Below are positions 49,220 to 57,530 of a stretch of DNA of 64,000 nucleotides, piece after piece. Position numbers and translations under genes: made by a program. The first letter of the stretch is position 1, and the number at the start of each line of letters is the position of its first letter. The notes below the pieces were generated by a model. It saw only the letters and a list, made by a program, of their open reading frames with translations. It searched no databases and was not told the origin of the DNA. The DNA lies in assembly GCA_044224905.1 (NCBI GenBank), contig JBGAJN010000001.1:2108001-2172000 (forward strand), read 5' to 3'. Source of the stretch: JBGAJN01 sp044224905. Its GTDB lineage: Bacteria; Verrucomicrobiota; Verrucomicrobiia; Limisphaerales; JBGAJN01.

Positions 49220-50113
49220 TCAATACTCCACGTCCCGACATCGGGCTTCCAGTTGTCGCGCAATGAGGTTGATTTGTTCCTGCCGCAACAGGGAACGGGT
49301 TCGGCCAACAACTACCTTCGGAATTACTTTGGGATTCACAACGCGAACTTGCCCCAACTGGCGTTCCGTGACCAACCAGCCGGGAAAGGTGAGCACCGCT
49401 CCCACTTCGAAACTCTCTCCGATCATATTCGCCAACCACTTCTCTAGCCATCGAGCGTTGCTCAGAGCTTGCTGCAGTCCGTCTTCATTCTCACCCCAAG
49501 GCCAAATGAGCTTTTGCCCGTCAAAAGCGACCTCGTAGTCTTTGAAGCCCGCTCGGGCTTTGCCTTTTCGTCGAGTCTTTGTTTCGATCACCCAAACCCC
49601 GTTGGGTCCCACGACGACGTGATCCAGATTGAACTTTCCTGTCGCTCCTTCACACGGCACGTCATGAAAGATCCGCCAACCTTCCTGTTTCAATGGTTCC
49701 AGGAACTCCGCGACGTATCGCTCACCGAAGAATCCCAAATAGTCGTTGGCGTCTCGGTTCCAGCGCAGGCGGAGCCAGCGCGCCGCCAACCACAGCGACA
49801 CTCCCAGGACGATTATCGCTGCAACGAGACCGAAAGGTAGCCACTGCTGGGGAATCTTTTGAATGACGAGCAATACGGCTCCGCAAACGACAAGGGGGAC
49901 GAGCATGGCGACGAAAAATAGATGAAAATCATCCTCATTACTCTTAGCGATCCGTTTCCACAAATGCTCTCCCGGCATCCGCAATAGTTTGTAGTTCTCG
50001 GGAAACGGATGTCTCGTCCGGCGAGTTCGGCGTTCCCACCAGGTCATGGCGACAAGCACGAGGAGAAACAGTAAAAAGTAGCCGATAAATCCAATCGCAC
50101 CGTTCCAACTCAT
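49220..50113 (-). CDS. Membrane-anchored NERD-domain protein
   Basis: 297 residues. Three hydrophobic segments in the first 115 residues (IGFIGYFLLFLLVLVAMTW, FVAMLVPLVVCGAVLLVI, FGLVAAIIVLGVSLWLAA) are followed by a NERD (nuclease-related) domain: GFFGERYVAEFLEPL, FNLDHVVVGPNGVWVIETKT with the D and ExK of the restriction-endonuclease-like active site. NERD proteins are inferred to be DNA-processing enzymes. Cytoplasmic nuclease domain on a membrane anchor. The small genes to the right may share its transcript. Confidence 0.85.
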   Translation of the reverse strand: MSWNGAIGFIGYFLLFLLVLVAMTWWERRTRRTRHPFPENYKLLRMPGEHLWKRIAKSNEDDFHLFFVAMLVPLVVCGAVLLVIQKIPQQWLPFGLVAAIIVLGVSLWLAARWLRLRWNRDANDYLGFFGERYVAEFLEPLKQEGWRIFHDVPCEGATGKFNLDHVVVGPNGVWVIETKTRRKGKARAGFKDYEVAFDGQKLIWPWGENEDGLQQALSNARWLEKWLANMIGESFEVGAVLTFPGWLVTERQLGQVRVVNPKVIPKVVVGRTRSLLRQEQINLIARQLEARCRDVEY

Positions 50114-50234
50114 AGTCTGATCTCCGTGTTAGTGATCTAGTTCATCCACCGTCTGCAATCGGTTCGAGAGATGCCCCCTCCAAGTCCCTGACGATTCCTG
50201 ACGAGACAAAGTTGTCATCGCTCCGCTCACGTGA

Positions 50235-50597
50235 TCACACATGTTTCCACGTGCGAATCTTCGTCGGCGCCGGTGCAGGTTCACCATTCATCGAGTTCCC
50301 CTTGTCAGCGTTGTTGCCTTTATCCAACCGTGGATCATGAACCGGCCCGTAGAATCCCAGACGTCCCTTTATCTCGTGGGTCCGTCTGGCCCGCTGCAAT
50401 CGTTGATGGTAAAGGACGGCCGCGATCAAGACGACATTGGAGATTCCGAAGAAGATCAAATAGTGAGCCATCTGCGCCATCGAATTCTCAATGCTCATCG
50501 AGGCCAACAGCGCGAAGACCAAGCTCGCAGAGGCACTAACGGCCGTCAGGAATCCAATGAGACGTACTCCCAGAATACGGAACTGATACTTCTTCAT
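50235..50597 (-). CDS. Small membrane protein
   Basis: 120 residues from the ATG at 50597 (MKKYQFRILGVRLIGFLTAV); an earlier ATG at 50639 adds 14. Two to three membrane segments (LIGFLTAVSASASLVFALLASM; YLIFFGISNVVLIAAVLY), then a polar C-terminal tail of about 50 residues. No family recognised. Confidence 0.5.
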   Translation of the reverse strand: MKKYQFRILGVRLIGFLTAVSASASLVFALLASMSIENSMAQMAHYLIFFGISNVVLIAAVLYHQRLQRARRTHEIKGRLGFYGPVHDPRLDKGNNADKGNSMNGEPAPAPTKIRTWKHV

Positions 50598-50645
50598 GGC
50601 AATACCTAATTTGGTTGGCCATACTGAAGCAGAAATCACCTCCCA

Positions 50646-50864
50646 TTACACCTCTTTCTTTTCCCCACGTCCTGCCCGAACCAGACCCGCTCGCTTCCCC
50701 GTCAAATACGCTTCCAATGTATTTCTAGGATAAACAAAGAACTGTGAAGCGCTTTTTGATATCCGACTGCCTTGCGAATATGCCACGAGCAATGGGTCAA
50801 CCGAATGGATCTCGATTCGAAACTCGTCCGTTTCCCAAACCTGTCCCGCCTCCAAAAGCTTCAT
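50646..50864 (-). CDS. Small hypothetical protein
   Basis: 72 residues, soluble: begins MKLLEAGQVWETDEFRIEIHSV and ends with basic GKRAGLVRAGRGEKKEV. Resembles short proteins that open with 'G.VW.....' but no function is known to me. It lies close to the neighbouring membrane protein gene. Confidence 0.45.
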   Translation of the reverse strand: MKLLEAGQVWETDEFRIEIHSVDPLLVAYSQGSRISKSASQFFVYPRNTLEAYLTGKRAGLVRAGRGEKKEV

Positions 50865-50881
50865 ATCGAAGTGAACTCCGC

Positions 50882-50921
50882 GGGACAGGAGGCGCTTTTG
50901 GTAGGTAAAGCCTCCTGTCCC
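50882..50921. terminator. 12-bp inverted repeat between small genes
   Basis: GGGACAGGAGGC (50882-50893) and GCCTCCTGTCCC (50910-50921) are exact complements with a 16-nt loop. It separates the 72-residue gene from the 118-residue gene and may end transcription of the latter; no T-tract follows on either strand, so it could also be an mRNA-stabilising hairpin. Confidence 0.4.
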
Positions 50922-50932
50922 TTGGGAAAGGA

Positions 50933-51289
50933 CTATTTCTTGAGCGTAGCTTGACCGGAAGCTTTCACCTTGGCCCAGCGGGCCTTCACCGCTGCGGCGA
51001 TTTTGGCGCGGCCGGCCGAAGACAACTTCGACTTCTTCTTAGGTGCCGGTTTTCCAGCTGATCCCGCCTGTGCTTTCTTAATCTTGGCCCAACGCGCCTT
51101 CTGCGCAGCGACGATTCGCGCGCGACCGGCGGCGGACATTTCCCCCTTCCGCAGACCAGCTTTGGCAACAATCGATGTCGACGAGCCCAAAACGGCGTCG
51201 ATGGCTGCCAGCCGAGCCACCAAGGTGGCTCGTTCTTGGGTAAGGGATTGTTGGAGCGATTTGTATTTAGAAAGCGTATCTGAATTCAT
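50933..51289 (-). CDS. Small basic protein with two GRA(R/K)I...KARWAK repeats
   Basis: 118 residues from the ATG at 51289 (MNSDTLSKYKSL). N-terminal helix with LTQERATLVARLAAIDAVLG, then two copies of the motif SAAGRARIVAAQKARWAKIK / SSAGRAKIAAAVKARWAKVK separated by a Lys/Pro linker, and a Lys end. These motifs are found in short basic, probably DNA-binding, proteins of Gram-negative bacteria. Nucleic-acid binding is inferred from charge and the repeat. Confidence 0.6.
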   Translation of the reverse strand: MNSDTLSKYKSLQQSLTQERATLVARLAAIDAVLGSSTSIVAKAGLRKGEMSAAGRARIVAAQKARWAKIKKAQAGSAGKPAPKKKSKLSSAGRAKIAAAVKARWAKVKASGQATLKK

Positions 51290-51373
51290 ACGGCGATCAT
51301 ATAGGTAGGCGAAGCCCGTGAACAATGCCAAACCATCGTCCGATGGTGACCGCCAGCGCTCGGTAGCCCCAGA

Positions 51374-51634
51374 CTACTTTTCGCGCTTCACCGCGTTAAC
51401 ACGGCGAACCATGTCATCTGCTTCGCAGTCATACACTCCGGATGGAGTCGTAGCCACCCAGCGAACGTGGGTGGCACCGCGCTTCACATCGGAGACGTTG
51501 ACTTGGTCAGATCGGAGCCCACCAATCGTGCGGGCTGTTTCTCGGGCGAGATTCTCCGGGGTGCTGGCGCAGCCGGCAAAGAGGATGATTGCAGCGATGA
51601 GGGTGAAGACAGGTTTCAGGATGTTACGATTCAT
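51374..51634 (-). CDS. Small lipoprotein
   Basis: 86 residues. A lipobox-type end of the signal peptide (AAIILFAGCAS) marks it as a lipoprotein. The mature part is a short beta-alpha domain (VNVSDVKRGATHVRWVATTP, YDCEADDMVRRV). No function known. Followed upstream by a membrane-protein gene (51675). Confidence 0.55.
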   Translation of the reverse strand: MNRNILKPVFTLIAAIILFAGCASTPENLARETARTIGGLRSDQVNVSDVKRGATHVRWVATTPSGVYDCEADDMVRRVNAVKREK

Positions 51635-51674
51635 ATCAATTTGGAGTGATTGGTTGTGGATTGAAGTCGGGTGT

Positions 51675-51932
51675 TCAGGATCGGTTTTGCATTTTCTCAG
51701 CCATTTTGGTGGCGATCAGGTCGGCGTGTTCAGCGGCGGCTTCCTTGCGTAGGTGCCACCCCGCATGGCCTACCGCCAGAATCCAGAAGAAGGGTGCGGC
51801 GACGATTCCTACCATGGAAACAATGCAGAGCAGGCCCAGACCATAGAGAACGGAGTTGAGCACAAAACCGCTCCACTTCTTTCGCGCCAGAAAATACAAA
51901 GGCGAGGCGAATAGGACGCATAGATACATCAT
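51675..51932 (-). CDS. Small membrane protein
   Basis: 85 residues from the ATG at 51932, which is preceded by AAAGGAAATCG, a good ribosome site. Two membrane segments (LCVLFASPLYFLA; VLYGLGLLCIVSMVGIVAAPFFWILAV) and a charged helical end. No family recognised. Confidence 0.5.
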   Translation of the reverse strand: MMYLCVLFASPLYFLARKKWSGFVLNSVLYGLGLLCIVSMVGIVAAPFFWILAVGHAGWHLRKEAAAEHADLIATKMAEKMQNRS

Positions 51933-52070
51933 ACGATTTCCTTTCTGCTGACTGGGTGTTGGCCCCGGATTCCTCCTTTTGGAAAACGGGGGATGAGCCA
52001 TCAACAAGAATTCCCGGAGCGCAGTGCTGCGGAGCCGAATTTTTGAAGAGCCACATCCCTAAAATATGTA

Positions 52071-52083
52071 CCCCCCCCCCCCC
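52071..52083. repeat. Poly-C tract of 13
   Basis: An uninterrupted run of 13 C on the plus strand in the intergenic stretch before the IS element. It may be variable in the population or a sequencing/assembly weak point; no gene starts within range of a phase-variable promoter. Confidence 0.6.
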
Positions 52084-52655
52084 AGCAGTTTGTCAACGGT
52101 GATGTTCTATTCCCTCCCAACGAGATACAGAAAATCGAGGTTCAATTTCATGGGATAGATACCCAAACCCTCGCGCCAGGAGGAAAAATAGGGGGATCTG
52201 CCGTTTTGAAATTGCTTTTCGACAAAGAATCGCAACCATAGCAGGAGAAATCAGGCCAACTCTACGAAAACAAGAATCCGGTAGTTTCGCGCGTTAAATC
52301 AATTTCATTCGGGTGATGGACGTTTCTTCAGCGCGGTTCCCCACCGCCACCTCCTGATACGGTTTCCAAAGTTACTCACGACCGAACGAAGCGCGTTCAT
52401 GAAGCAGAGCGCAGCGAGGTTGTGAATAACTTGGCCATGCGCCACAATCATGCCGGCGTTCGTTTTGCCGCGGCGGGGAGACAGTCCACCACCTCCCACC
52501 CCAAGCGGGTTTCGCCAAGATCACTGCCCCCGCCGGCGGCTGCTGGAAAGACATCTGAGAGAATATCGCCTCGTGAAGGCTCTGGTATCAGGTCGATGGA
52601 TTCCGCCAGCCACGCACCGCGAACTCCCAACCTAGCAACCAAGTCAGGAGTCATT
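52084..52655. other. IS110 left flank, non-coding (possible bridge-RNA region)
   Basis: 572 nt without a convincing gene; the last 300 nt are GC-rich and structured. IS110-type elements carry non-coding ends that encode a bridge RNA guiding the recombinase. In the IS110 group this lies upstream of the transposase gene, so the segment of about 52300-52655 is the candidate. The exact left boundary is not visible, because these elements have no terminal inverted repeats to mark it. Confidence 0.4.
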
Positions 52656-53915
52656 ATGAACCATTGGAACGAAATCACCCACTACGCCGGGCTGGACTGG
52701 GCCAGCGACCATCACGATGTCGCGGTCGTGAACCTGCAGGGCAAAGTGGTCCAACAGTTTCGCATCGCACACACGTCCGAAGGCTGGCAGGAACTGGCCA
52801 GCCAGTGGCGCCCGTTAGGCACCGTAGCCGTCGCGGTGGAAACCAATCAGGGCTTCATTATTGAACGGCTGTTGGCCTTGGGCGTGACGGTTTATCCGGT
52901 CAACCCCAAGAGCGCTCAACGCTACCGTGAACGCAAAGCGCCCAGCGGCATCAAGAATGATCAACTCGACGCTTGGAGCCTGGCCGATGCGTTGCGACTC
53001 GACGGCCACGGCTGGAAACCACTAGCCCCGGAAGACCCGCTCATTGCCGAACTGCGGCTGCTCACGCGTGATGAGATCGCGCTGATCGAGCAGCGCACCG
53101 CGCTAGTCAACCAATTGATCGCGGCTTTGCGCGACTATTATCCGGCCGCGCTGGAAGCCTTCGACGATTGGACCATGCCGGCGACGTGGGCGTTTATCGA
53201 ACGGTTCTCCACGCCAGAAGCATTGGTCAAGGCGGGTAAACGGACATGGGAAAAGTTCCTGCACACGCACAAGCTCTACCGGCCTGGAACCTACGAGAAG
53301 CGAATGAACATCTTTGCGTGCGCCGACCAGTTCACCGGCTCAGCGGCGATGACGGGCGCACGCAGTTTGCTGGCTACGACGCTGGCCGCCGTGTTGCGCA
53401 CGTTGGAGAATCAATTGAAGCTCTATCGCCAGCGCATTGAAGAACTCTTTGCCCAACACCCCGACCACGAGTTGTTCGGCTCGCTGCCCGGAGTCGCCGC
53501 CAAGCTGGCGCCGCGTCTGTTGGCCGAGCTGGGCAGTGATCGCAGCCGTTTTGAAAACGCGGAATCGCTTCAGTGCTACGCCGGCACCGCGCCGCTGACG
53601 ATCCAATCCGGGCAGATGATCAAGCGCATGATCCGCCACGCCTGCCAGCACAGCCTGCGTGCGACTGTGCATCTGTGGGCCAACACCAGTCGTTTGGCCT
53701 GTGCGTGGGCGCAAGCCTATTACCAGACGCATCGGGAGAAAGGCCAAAGCCATGCCTGCGCGTTGCGATGTTTGGGCCAGCGCTGGCTCAAAATCCTCTG
53801 GAAGATGTGGCAGACCAAGACCCCTTACGACGCCGAACTCCACGCCATAAATCAGCAGAAGCATGGCTCTTGGGTATTGAAGTTGCAGCCGGTCAAACCG
53901 GCCAAACCCGCCTGA
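52656..53915 (+). mobile_element. IS110-family transposase
   Basis: 419 residues from the ATG at 52656 (TCAGGAG ribosome site). RuvC-like DEDD N-terminus: D14 in AGLDWAS, E62 in VAVETNQG, D102 and D105 in KNDQLDAWSLAD. C-terminal Transposase_20 part has 'LPGVAAKLAPRLLAELG' and AGTAPLTIQSG with the catalytic Ser. Full length and apparently intact. The frame upstream of the ATG stays open, but the ribosome site and family N-terminus fix this start. IS110 elements move by seamless insertion guided by a bridge RNA. Confidence 0.9.
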
Positions 53916-53997
53916 ATAACTTTCATGAAAAATCCAATTGCAAACCAGAGAATATCTTGGCGTCTGTTGCCCGAATCTCTTTTTCGAGTGACGGCGG

Positions 53998-54504
53998 TTA
54001 CTTTGATTTCATGAAATACACGACCGCCAAGGCCATGGCATCGAAGATATCCATCCGCCCATCTTCACTTTTCCATACTTTGCGTTTGGCAGGCAAACGC
54101 GAAGCCAGCTTGTCGGGAAACTGTCTGGCGAGCGCCTCGGCCATTTCGTGTCTGGTTCCCTTGGGATCACCCAGAAGCCCGACGCGCAGTTGAGTTGCCG
54201 ATATGAGTTTCACCGGAATCTTGCGCTTGGCAGCGACCTCTTTGATGCGGCGGGTGAGGGCTTTGATCCGAGGAGCTCGGCGCGAATCTTTGGCCTCCAC
54301 ATCTTGAAGTAGCAAAATGTTCGGTTGGTATGAAGTGAACAGCTTTTCCAACTTGGTAATCGACTGCGCATTCTTGTCGCCGTCCGCCTTGCGACCACCG
54401 AGTTCGATGATCGTTTTCTCTCCTTCCATGACGACGAAGCCAAACCCGCGAGTGGAAAGCGCGACACCTAATGTATGAGGTTGTTTCAAAATGGATTGGT
54501 TCAT
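53998..54504 (-). CDS. RuvC/RNase H-fold-like protein
   Basis: 168 residues. The pattern 'LGVALSTRGFGFVVMEG' plus NILLLQDVEAKD and the C-terminal GRMDIFDAMALAVVYF resembles RuvC-type resolvases (RNase H fold). The first acidic residue of a classic RuvC (D in 'GID') is absent, so activity is doubtful. Its start overlaps the XRE gene stop (ATGA), so both are made from the same mRNA. Confidence 0.6.
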   Translation of the reverse strand: MNQSILKQPHTLGVALSTRGFGFVVMEGEKTIIELGGRKADGDKNAQSITKLEKLFTSYQPNILLLQDVEAKDSRRAPRIKALTRRIKEVAAKRKIPVKLISATQLRVGLLGDPKGTRHEMAEALARQFPDKLASRLPAKRKVWKSEDGRMDIFDAMALAVVYFMKSK

Positions 54505-54848
54505 GCGGATAATGAAGCGGTTAATCTGGTAATCAAACTGGCAAGCGTCTGGCGTCGCTCAGGGCTTTGTTTCCATTTGGTCCGGCGACTCAGAATTCGA
54601 ACTCGTTCGGCCACCATTTTCTCGATTTGCTGATACAACCCAGAAAACAGTTCACGCACGGGCCGTCCGTAGATTGCTTCGTATGCCAGTGCAACGTGAA
54701 GATTGGGAACGCGGGCACTACTTTCGTTGCGACAGACCTTGATTCCCTTGTCTTCGCCGGTGAAGCCCAGCAGAAAAGCCACCTCCTCCTGTGAAAAGTC
54801 GAGGCGTTTGCGGTTGGATCTCAAATAGTTTGTATGCTGAGACGACAT
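54501..54848 (-). CDS. XRE-family repressor candidate
   Basis: 115 residues from the ATG at 54848 (MSSQHTNYLRSNRKRL); a longer frame upstream is improbable. HTH: LDFSQEEVAFLLGFTGEDKGIKVCRNE, the usual SQEEVA...LG pattern, followed by a helical region (AYEAIYGRPVRELFSGLY). Related genes pair with RuvC-like genes elsewhere. It is the best candidate to bind the palindromes at 54926 and 57444; this is inference. Confidence 0.75.
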   Translation of the reverse strand: MSSQHTNYLRSNRKRLDFSQEEVAFLLGFTGEDKGIKVCRNESSARVPNLHVALAYEAIYGRPVRELFSGLYQQIEKMVAERVRILSRRTKWKQSPERRQTLASLITRLTASLSA

Positions 54849-54925
54849 AAGCGGCAAAGTGAGCGAACCCTGGTGAAGCCAGAGACACACAATAGGCGGC
54901 TGACGGTATTTGCGGGAGGGGGGCT

Positions 54926-54947
54926 AACTTGCCATATATGGCAAGTT
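54926..54947. promoter_or_regulatory. 22-bp perfect palindrome, operator copy 1
   Basis: Half-site AACTTGCCATA joined to its exact reverse complement. It lies in the leader of the XRE gene, some 40 nt after the likely -10 box. A second copy with the same left half and two changes on the right is at 57444-57465; the surrounding GCTAACTTGCCAT and GGCAAGTTTTG are the same at both places. Confidence 0.75.
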
Positions 54948-54985
54948 TTGGAAAACAGTGAGGCAGTTAGGGGTGAGGCAGGAAG

Positions 54986-54994
54986 ATTATATCA
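54986..54994 (-). promoter_or_regulatory. Extended -10 promoter for the XRE operon (candidate)
   Basis: On the minus strand the sequence reads TGATATAAT, an extended -10 box (TGnTATAAT). The -35 region is weak (a TTGACT lies 22 nt away, too far). Palindrome copy 1 falls downstream of it, where a bound repressor would block transcription. Confidence 0.4.
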
Positions 54995-55112
54995 AATCAT
55001 ACTTACGTGATTGAGTCAATATCCAGCGGTAGTAGAGGTTGCCTATTACGGTAAGTCCTACCGTCTAAGCACATGTGAAAAACACTATTAAACTCAACCG
55101 GATGGGCAAAAA

Positions 55113-55135
55113 GCCCCGCACAAATCATGCGGGGC
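55113..55135 (-). terminator. Rho-independent terminator of the recombinase operon
   Basis: GCCCCGCA and TGCGGGGC form an 8-bp stem with a 7-nt loop; on the minus strand it is followed by a run of five T. It is 63 nt past the stop of the serine recombinase. Confidence 0.8.
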
Positions 55136-55197
55136 GATTGAAATTTAAGCTGCGAATTTAGATTCAACACCGGCCAGAATTTCTCGGGCACCACTTA

Positions 55198-56889
55198 CTA
55201 ATTGTTTATGTGGTTTACCGTAAGGAGTGAAGTATCAATTTCAAATCGGAAAGGAACCAGTTTTAGCCTATCTTCACGAAATCCGTGTCGAGGTGTGTCC
55301 CGGCGATCCCTATCGCTAGTGAACACATTGACATTTGATTCTGAGGTTACTGGAATGAATCCATATACTTGTAATTTTCCCCTTGTTCCGACCACACGCT
55401 CCACGACATTTGTAACTATGCCCTTTTTCGCTGTGAAATCCAAATTCTGGAAGGCTTTGGACGCCTCTTCGGCGAATGCGCCGACTTCTTTTTCGTCAGG
55501 CAGTGGAGTCGTCTGCAACTCCCGCTTTTCCTGCTCGGCCTTCAAAATCTGCGATTCATACAACGCTACTTGCTCCTTTATGGGAGCTACATATTCCTTC
55601 AGCTGTTCCATGGTAAAAACTCCGCTGCCGTAGGCTTTATTATATCGGTCTGCCTGATCCTTGAGCTTGCTGATTTCCCTTTTCAAAAATGCGGTGTCCA
55701 CGCCGGAGGAAGCAACCTTGTCACGCTGACTGTTCATCCAGCGCTGAACTTGATTCTGCATCAGCTCCGGTGACGTCATCAGGCGGGTTATCCCGTCCCA
55801 CACGAGCCGGTCGGCAACGCGGGCGTTCACCGCCGCTTCCGTGCAGGTGCGTGGCAGGGGAAAATTCAGCACCCGGTCAAGGCAACGGTAATAAAGATGT
55901 TTTCCCCGCTGCGGCCCTTCGCCCCCTCGCTTGCGCCCGCAGACACAATAAATTCTTCCCGTGAGCAGGTATTCATTTTTTGTATTCCGCTGCGAAAGCA
56001 GAAAATTTGCAGCCATCTTGTCCCGGACACGTGCAAAGACATCCCGGTCAATTATCGCCGGCACCGGAACGGTGAACCACTCTGCTTCCGGTTTCGCTCT
56101 GCGGCTGCTTTTTCTGATCTTGCGGTATTTTTCTTTGCTGGTCGGTTTTTCAGGAACAACAGCATAGGAACTGCCCCAATGAGCTTCGCCAATGTAGGCC
56201 TTGTTTTTTAACATCTTACTCAGCGTGCTGGTCGACCAAACGCCACGTTTGCTTTTTCTCGGCTTGATACCCAATTCCAGCAATCTTCTCACGATTCCCT
56301 TGAGTGTCAGGCCATCCTGATCGATCCAGTCAAACATCATCCTTACGACATGAGCTTCCTGCTCGTTGATTTCATAGTGGCCATGAACCTTCTCCTGCTT
56401 GAAAACATAGCGATAACCATAGAGTGGTTCGCTCACGAGGATGTGGCCTTCTTTTATCTTGCGGAGTTTCCCCAGGCGAAAGCGTTCGCCAATTTTGGCT
56501 CGTTCATATTCAGCAAACAATCCCCTGACGCCGTATAAGATTTTATCCTCGCTGTTTTTCGGAGCGGACACGGTCACGAAAATCACTTCAATCCCCGCTT
56601 CCCGCAATTCATCCATGACCAGTTCCTGATACGAGTATCTGCGGGCAATTCGGTCGGGATCATAGACTACAAGCGTATCCCATAGTTTGGCCGTGGCATC
56701 CTGACGCAACTTGTCGAGCGCCGGTCGCGCCAGCACATCTCCGCTCCAGCCTTCATCAATATAATTCTCAACCAACTTGAAACCGTTCTTTTGAATAAGA
56801 TCATTGACCGCAGAAAGCTGCGTTTTAACTGTTTGCTCCTCCTCCTGCCGGGCGGTCGAAACCCTGGCGTATGTGGCTGCAAATTTCAT
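55198..56889 (-). CDS. Large serine recombinase
   Basis: 563 residues. Resolvase domain with catalytic Ser11 (YARVSTARQEE) and YDPDRIARR; a Recombinase domain (about 150-260: YEINEQEAHVVRMMFDW, KMLKNKAYIG); zinc ribbon with CVCG and a further CL/C pair (about residues 325-350); then a coiled-coil motif (KREISKLKDQADRYNKAYG) and a C-terminal domain, the architecture of phage and ICE integrases. Its start overlaps the stop of the 87-residue gene (ATGA), so translation is coupled. A mobile element is implied, but att sites were not found. Confidence 0.9.
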   Translation of the reverse strand: MKFAATYARVSTARQEEEQTVKTQLSAVNDLIQKNGFKLVENYIDEGWSGDVLARPALDKLRQDATAKLWDTLVVYDPDRIARRYSYQELVMDELREAGIEVIFVTVSAPKNSEDKILYGVRGLFAEYERAKIGERFRLGKLRKIKEGHILVSEPLYGYRYVFKQEKVHGHYEINEQEAHVVRMMFDWIDQDGLTLKGIVRRLLELGIKPRKSKRGVWSTSTLSKMLKNKAYIGEAHWGSSYAVVPEKPTSKEKYRKIRKSSRRAKPEAEWFTVPVPAIIDRDVFARVRDKMAANFLLSQRNTKNEYLLTGRIYCVCGRKRGGEGPQRGKHLYYRCLDRVLNFPLPRTCTEAAVNARVADRLVWDGITRLMTSPELMQNQVQRWMNSQRDKVASSGVDTAFLKREISKLKDQADRYNKAYGSGVFTMEQLKEYVAPIKEQVALYESQILKAEQEKRELQTTPLPDEKEVGAFAEEASKAFQNLDFTAKKGIVTNVVERVVGTRGKLQVYGFIPVTSESNVNVFTSDRDRRDTPRHGFREDRLKLVPFRFEIDTSLLTVNHINN

Positions 56890-57149
56890 GTTGGTAGTTT
56901 TAATTTTCTGATTCTCATCACCTCTTGAAAAAGAAGGTCGAACGCCTTGGTGGTTCTGGCTTCACCCTTCGCGGCAGTGGCGAGTTCGTAGCCGAAGGAA
57001 GAATCTCGGTACGCACCATCGTCGCCGGAAGATGCACTTGCCGTGGTTGGCGGGGATGCCAATTCGTCCGGGCCACTATGGTTTCCTCGCGACCATTCCA
57101 TCGTATCATTGTTTGTCGGCTTGCTCAACTGCCGGGCTGAATCGCTCAT
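56886..57149 (-). CDS. Small protein between HicA-like gene and recombinase
   Basis: 87 residues from the ATG at 57149, 1 nt after the TAA of the HicA-like gene, and its stop overlaps the recombinase start. Low-complexity Ser/Gly N-terminal half and a helical basic end (AFDLLFQEVMRIRKLKL). No HicB-like fold is recognisable. Possible antitoxin or recombination directionality factor; not demonstrated. Confidence 0.55.
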   Translation of the reverse strand: MSDSARQLSKPTNNDTMEWSRGNHSGPDELASPPTTASASSGDDGAYRDSSFGYELATAAKGEARTTKAFDLLFQEVMRIRKLKLPT

Positions 57150-57150
57150 G

Positions 57151-57432
57151 TTAGGAATTGCCCCACTTAATCCACACGTCCTCGTCAATGCCAGATGCAC
57201 GGACGATTCGTTTCATGGTGCCGGTTTTGTAACTTTTGGAGGTGAAGTGTAATCCAACGACCCGGTCGGGTTCTTCATCGGTTCCCGGTTTAATCCACGC
57301 CTGATGCGATCCTACCACCTCTTCGTAAAAGGTGAATCCGTGCTCTCTCAAAAAGTCGGTGACGTTGTGGTAGCTCCAGTTGTGTAATCTCCGTGACATG
57401 CCCATCAGCATGAGCTGTGGGGAGATTTTCAT
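57151..57432 (-). CDS. HicA-like (YcfA) toxin candidate
   Basis: 93 residues from the ATG at 57432, or 82 from the ATG at 57399. The dsRBD-like core of HicA: LREHGF...VGSHQAWIKPG (HicA GSHxxW motif with its His), then VVGLHFTSKSYKTGTMKRIVRASGI, the usual 'G.....I......' end. HicA toxins cleave mRNA and are normally paired with HicB. No HicB is present; the next gene is the 87-residue protein. Promoter region carries palindrome copy 2, which sits just upstream of this gene. Confidence 0.65.
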   Translation of the reverse strand: MKISPQLMLMGMSRRLHNWSYHNVTDFLREHGFTFYEEVVGSHQAWIKPGTDEEPDRVVGLHFTSKSYKTGTMKRIVRASGIDEDVWIKWGNS

Positions 57433-57443
57433 CGAGACGGGCT

Positions 57444-57465
57444 AACTTGCCATAGGTGGCAAGTT
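57444..57465. promoter_or_regulatory. 22-bp near-perfect palindrome, operator copy 2
   Basis: Same AACTTGCCATA left half as copy 1; the right half differs at two bases (GGTGGCAAGTT). It is in the divergent region between the HicA-like gene (minus) and the MazF-like gene (plus), so one bound regulator could control both. Confidence 0.75.
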
Positions 57466-57530
57466 TTGTTGCTGAAGTGCATTCTGACATGCTGGTTTTA
57501 CAGGATGCTTTCGTGATATACTGGCGGGCA

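Noticed and set aside
52305..52499. Minus-strand 64-residue frame in the IS110 left flank
   Set aside because: Basic, low-complexity, no ribosome site; more likely open by chance in the structured non-coding end.
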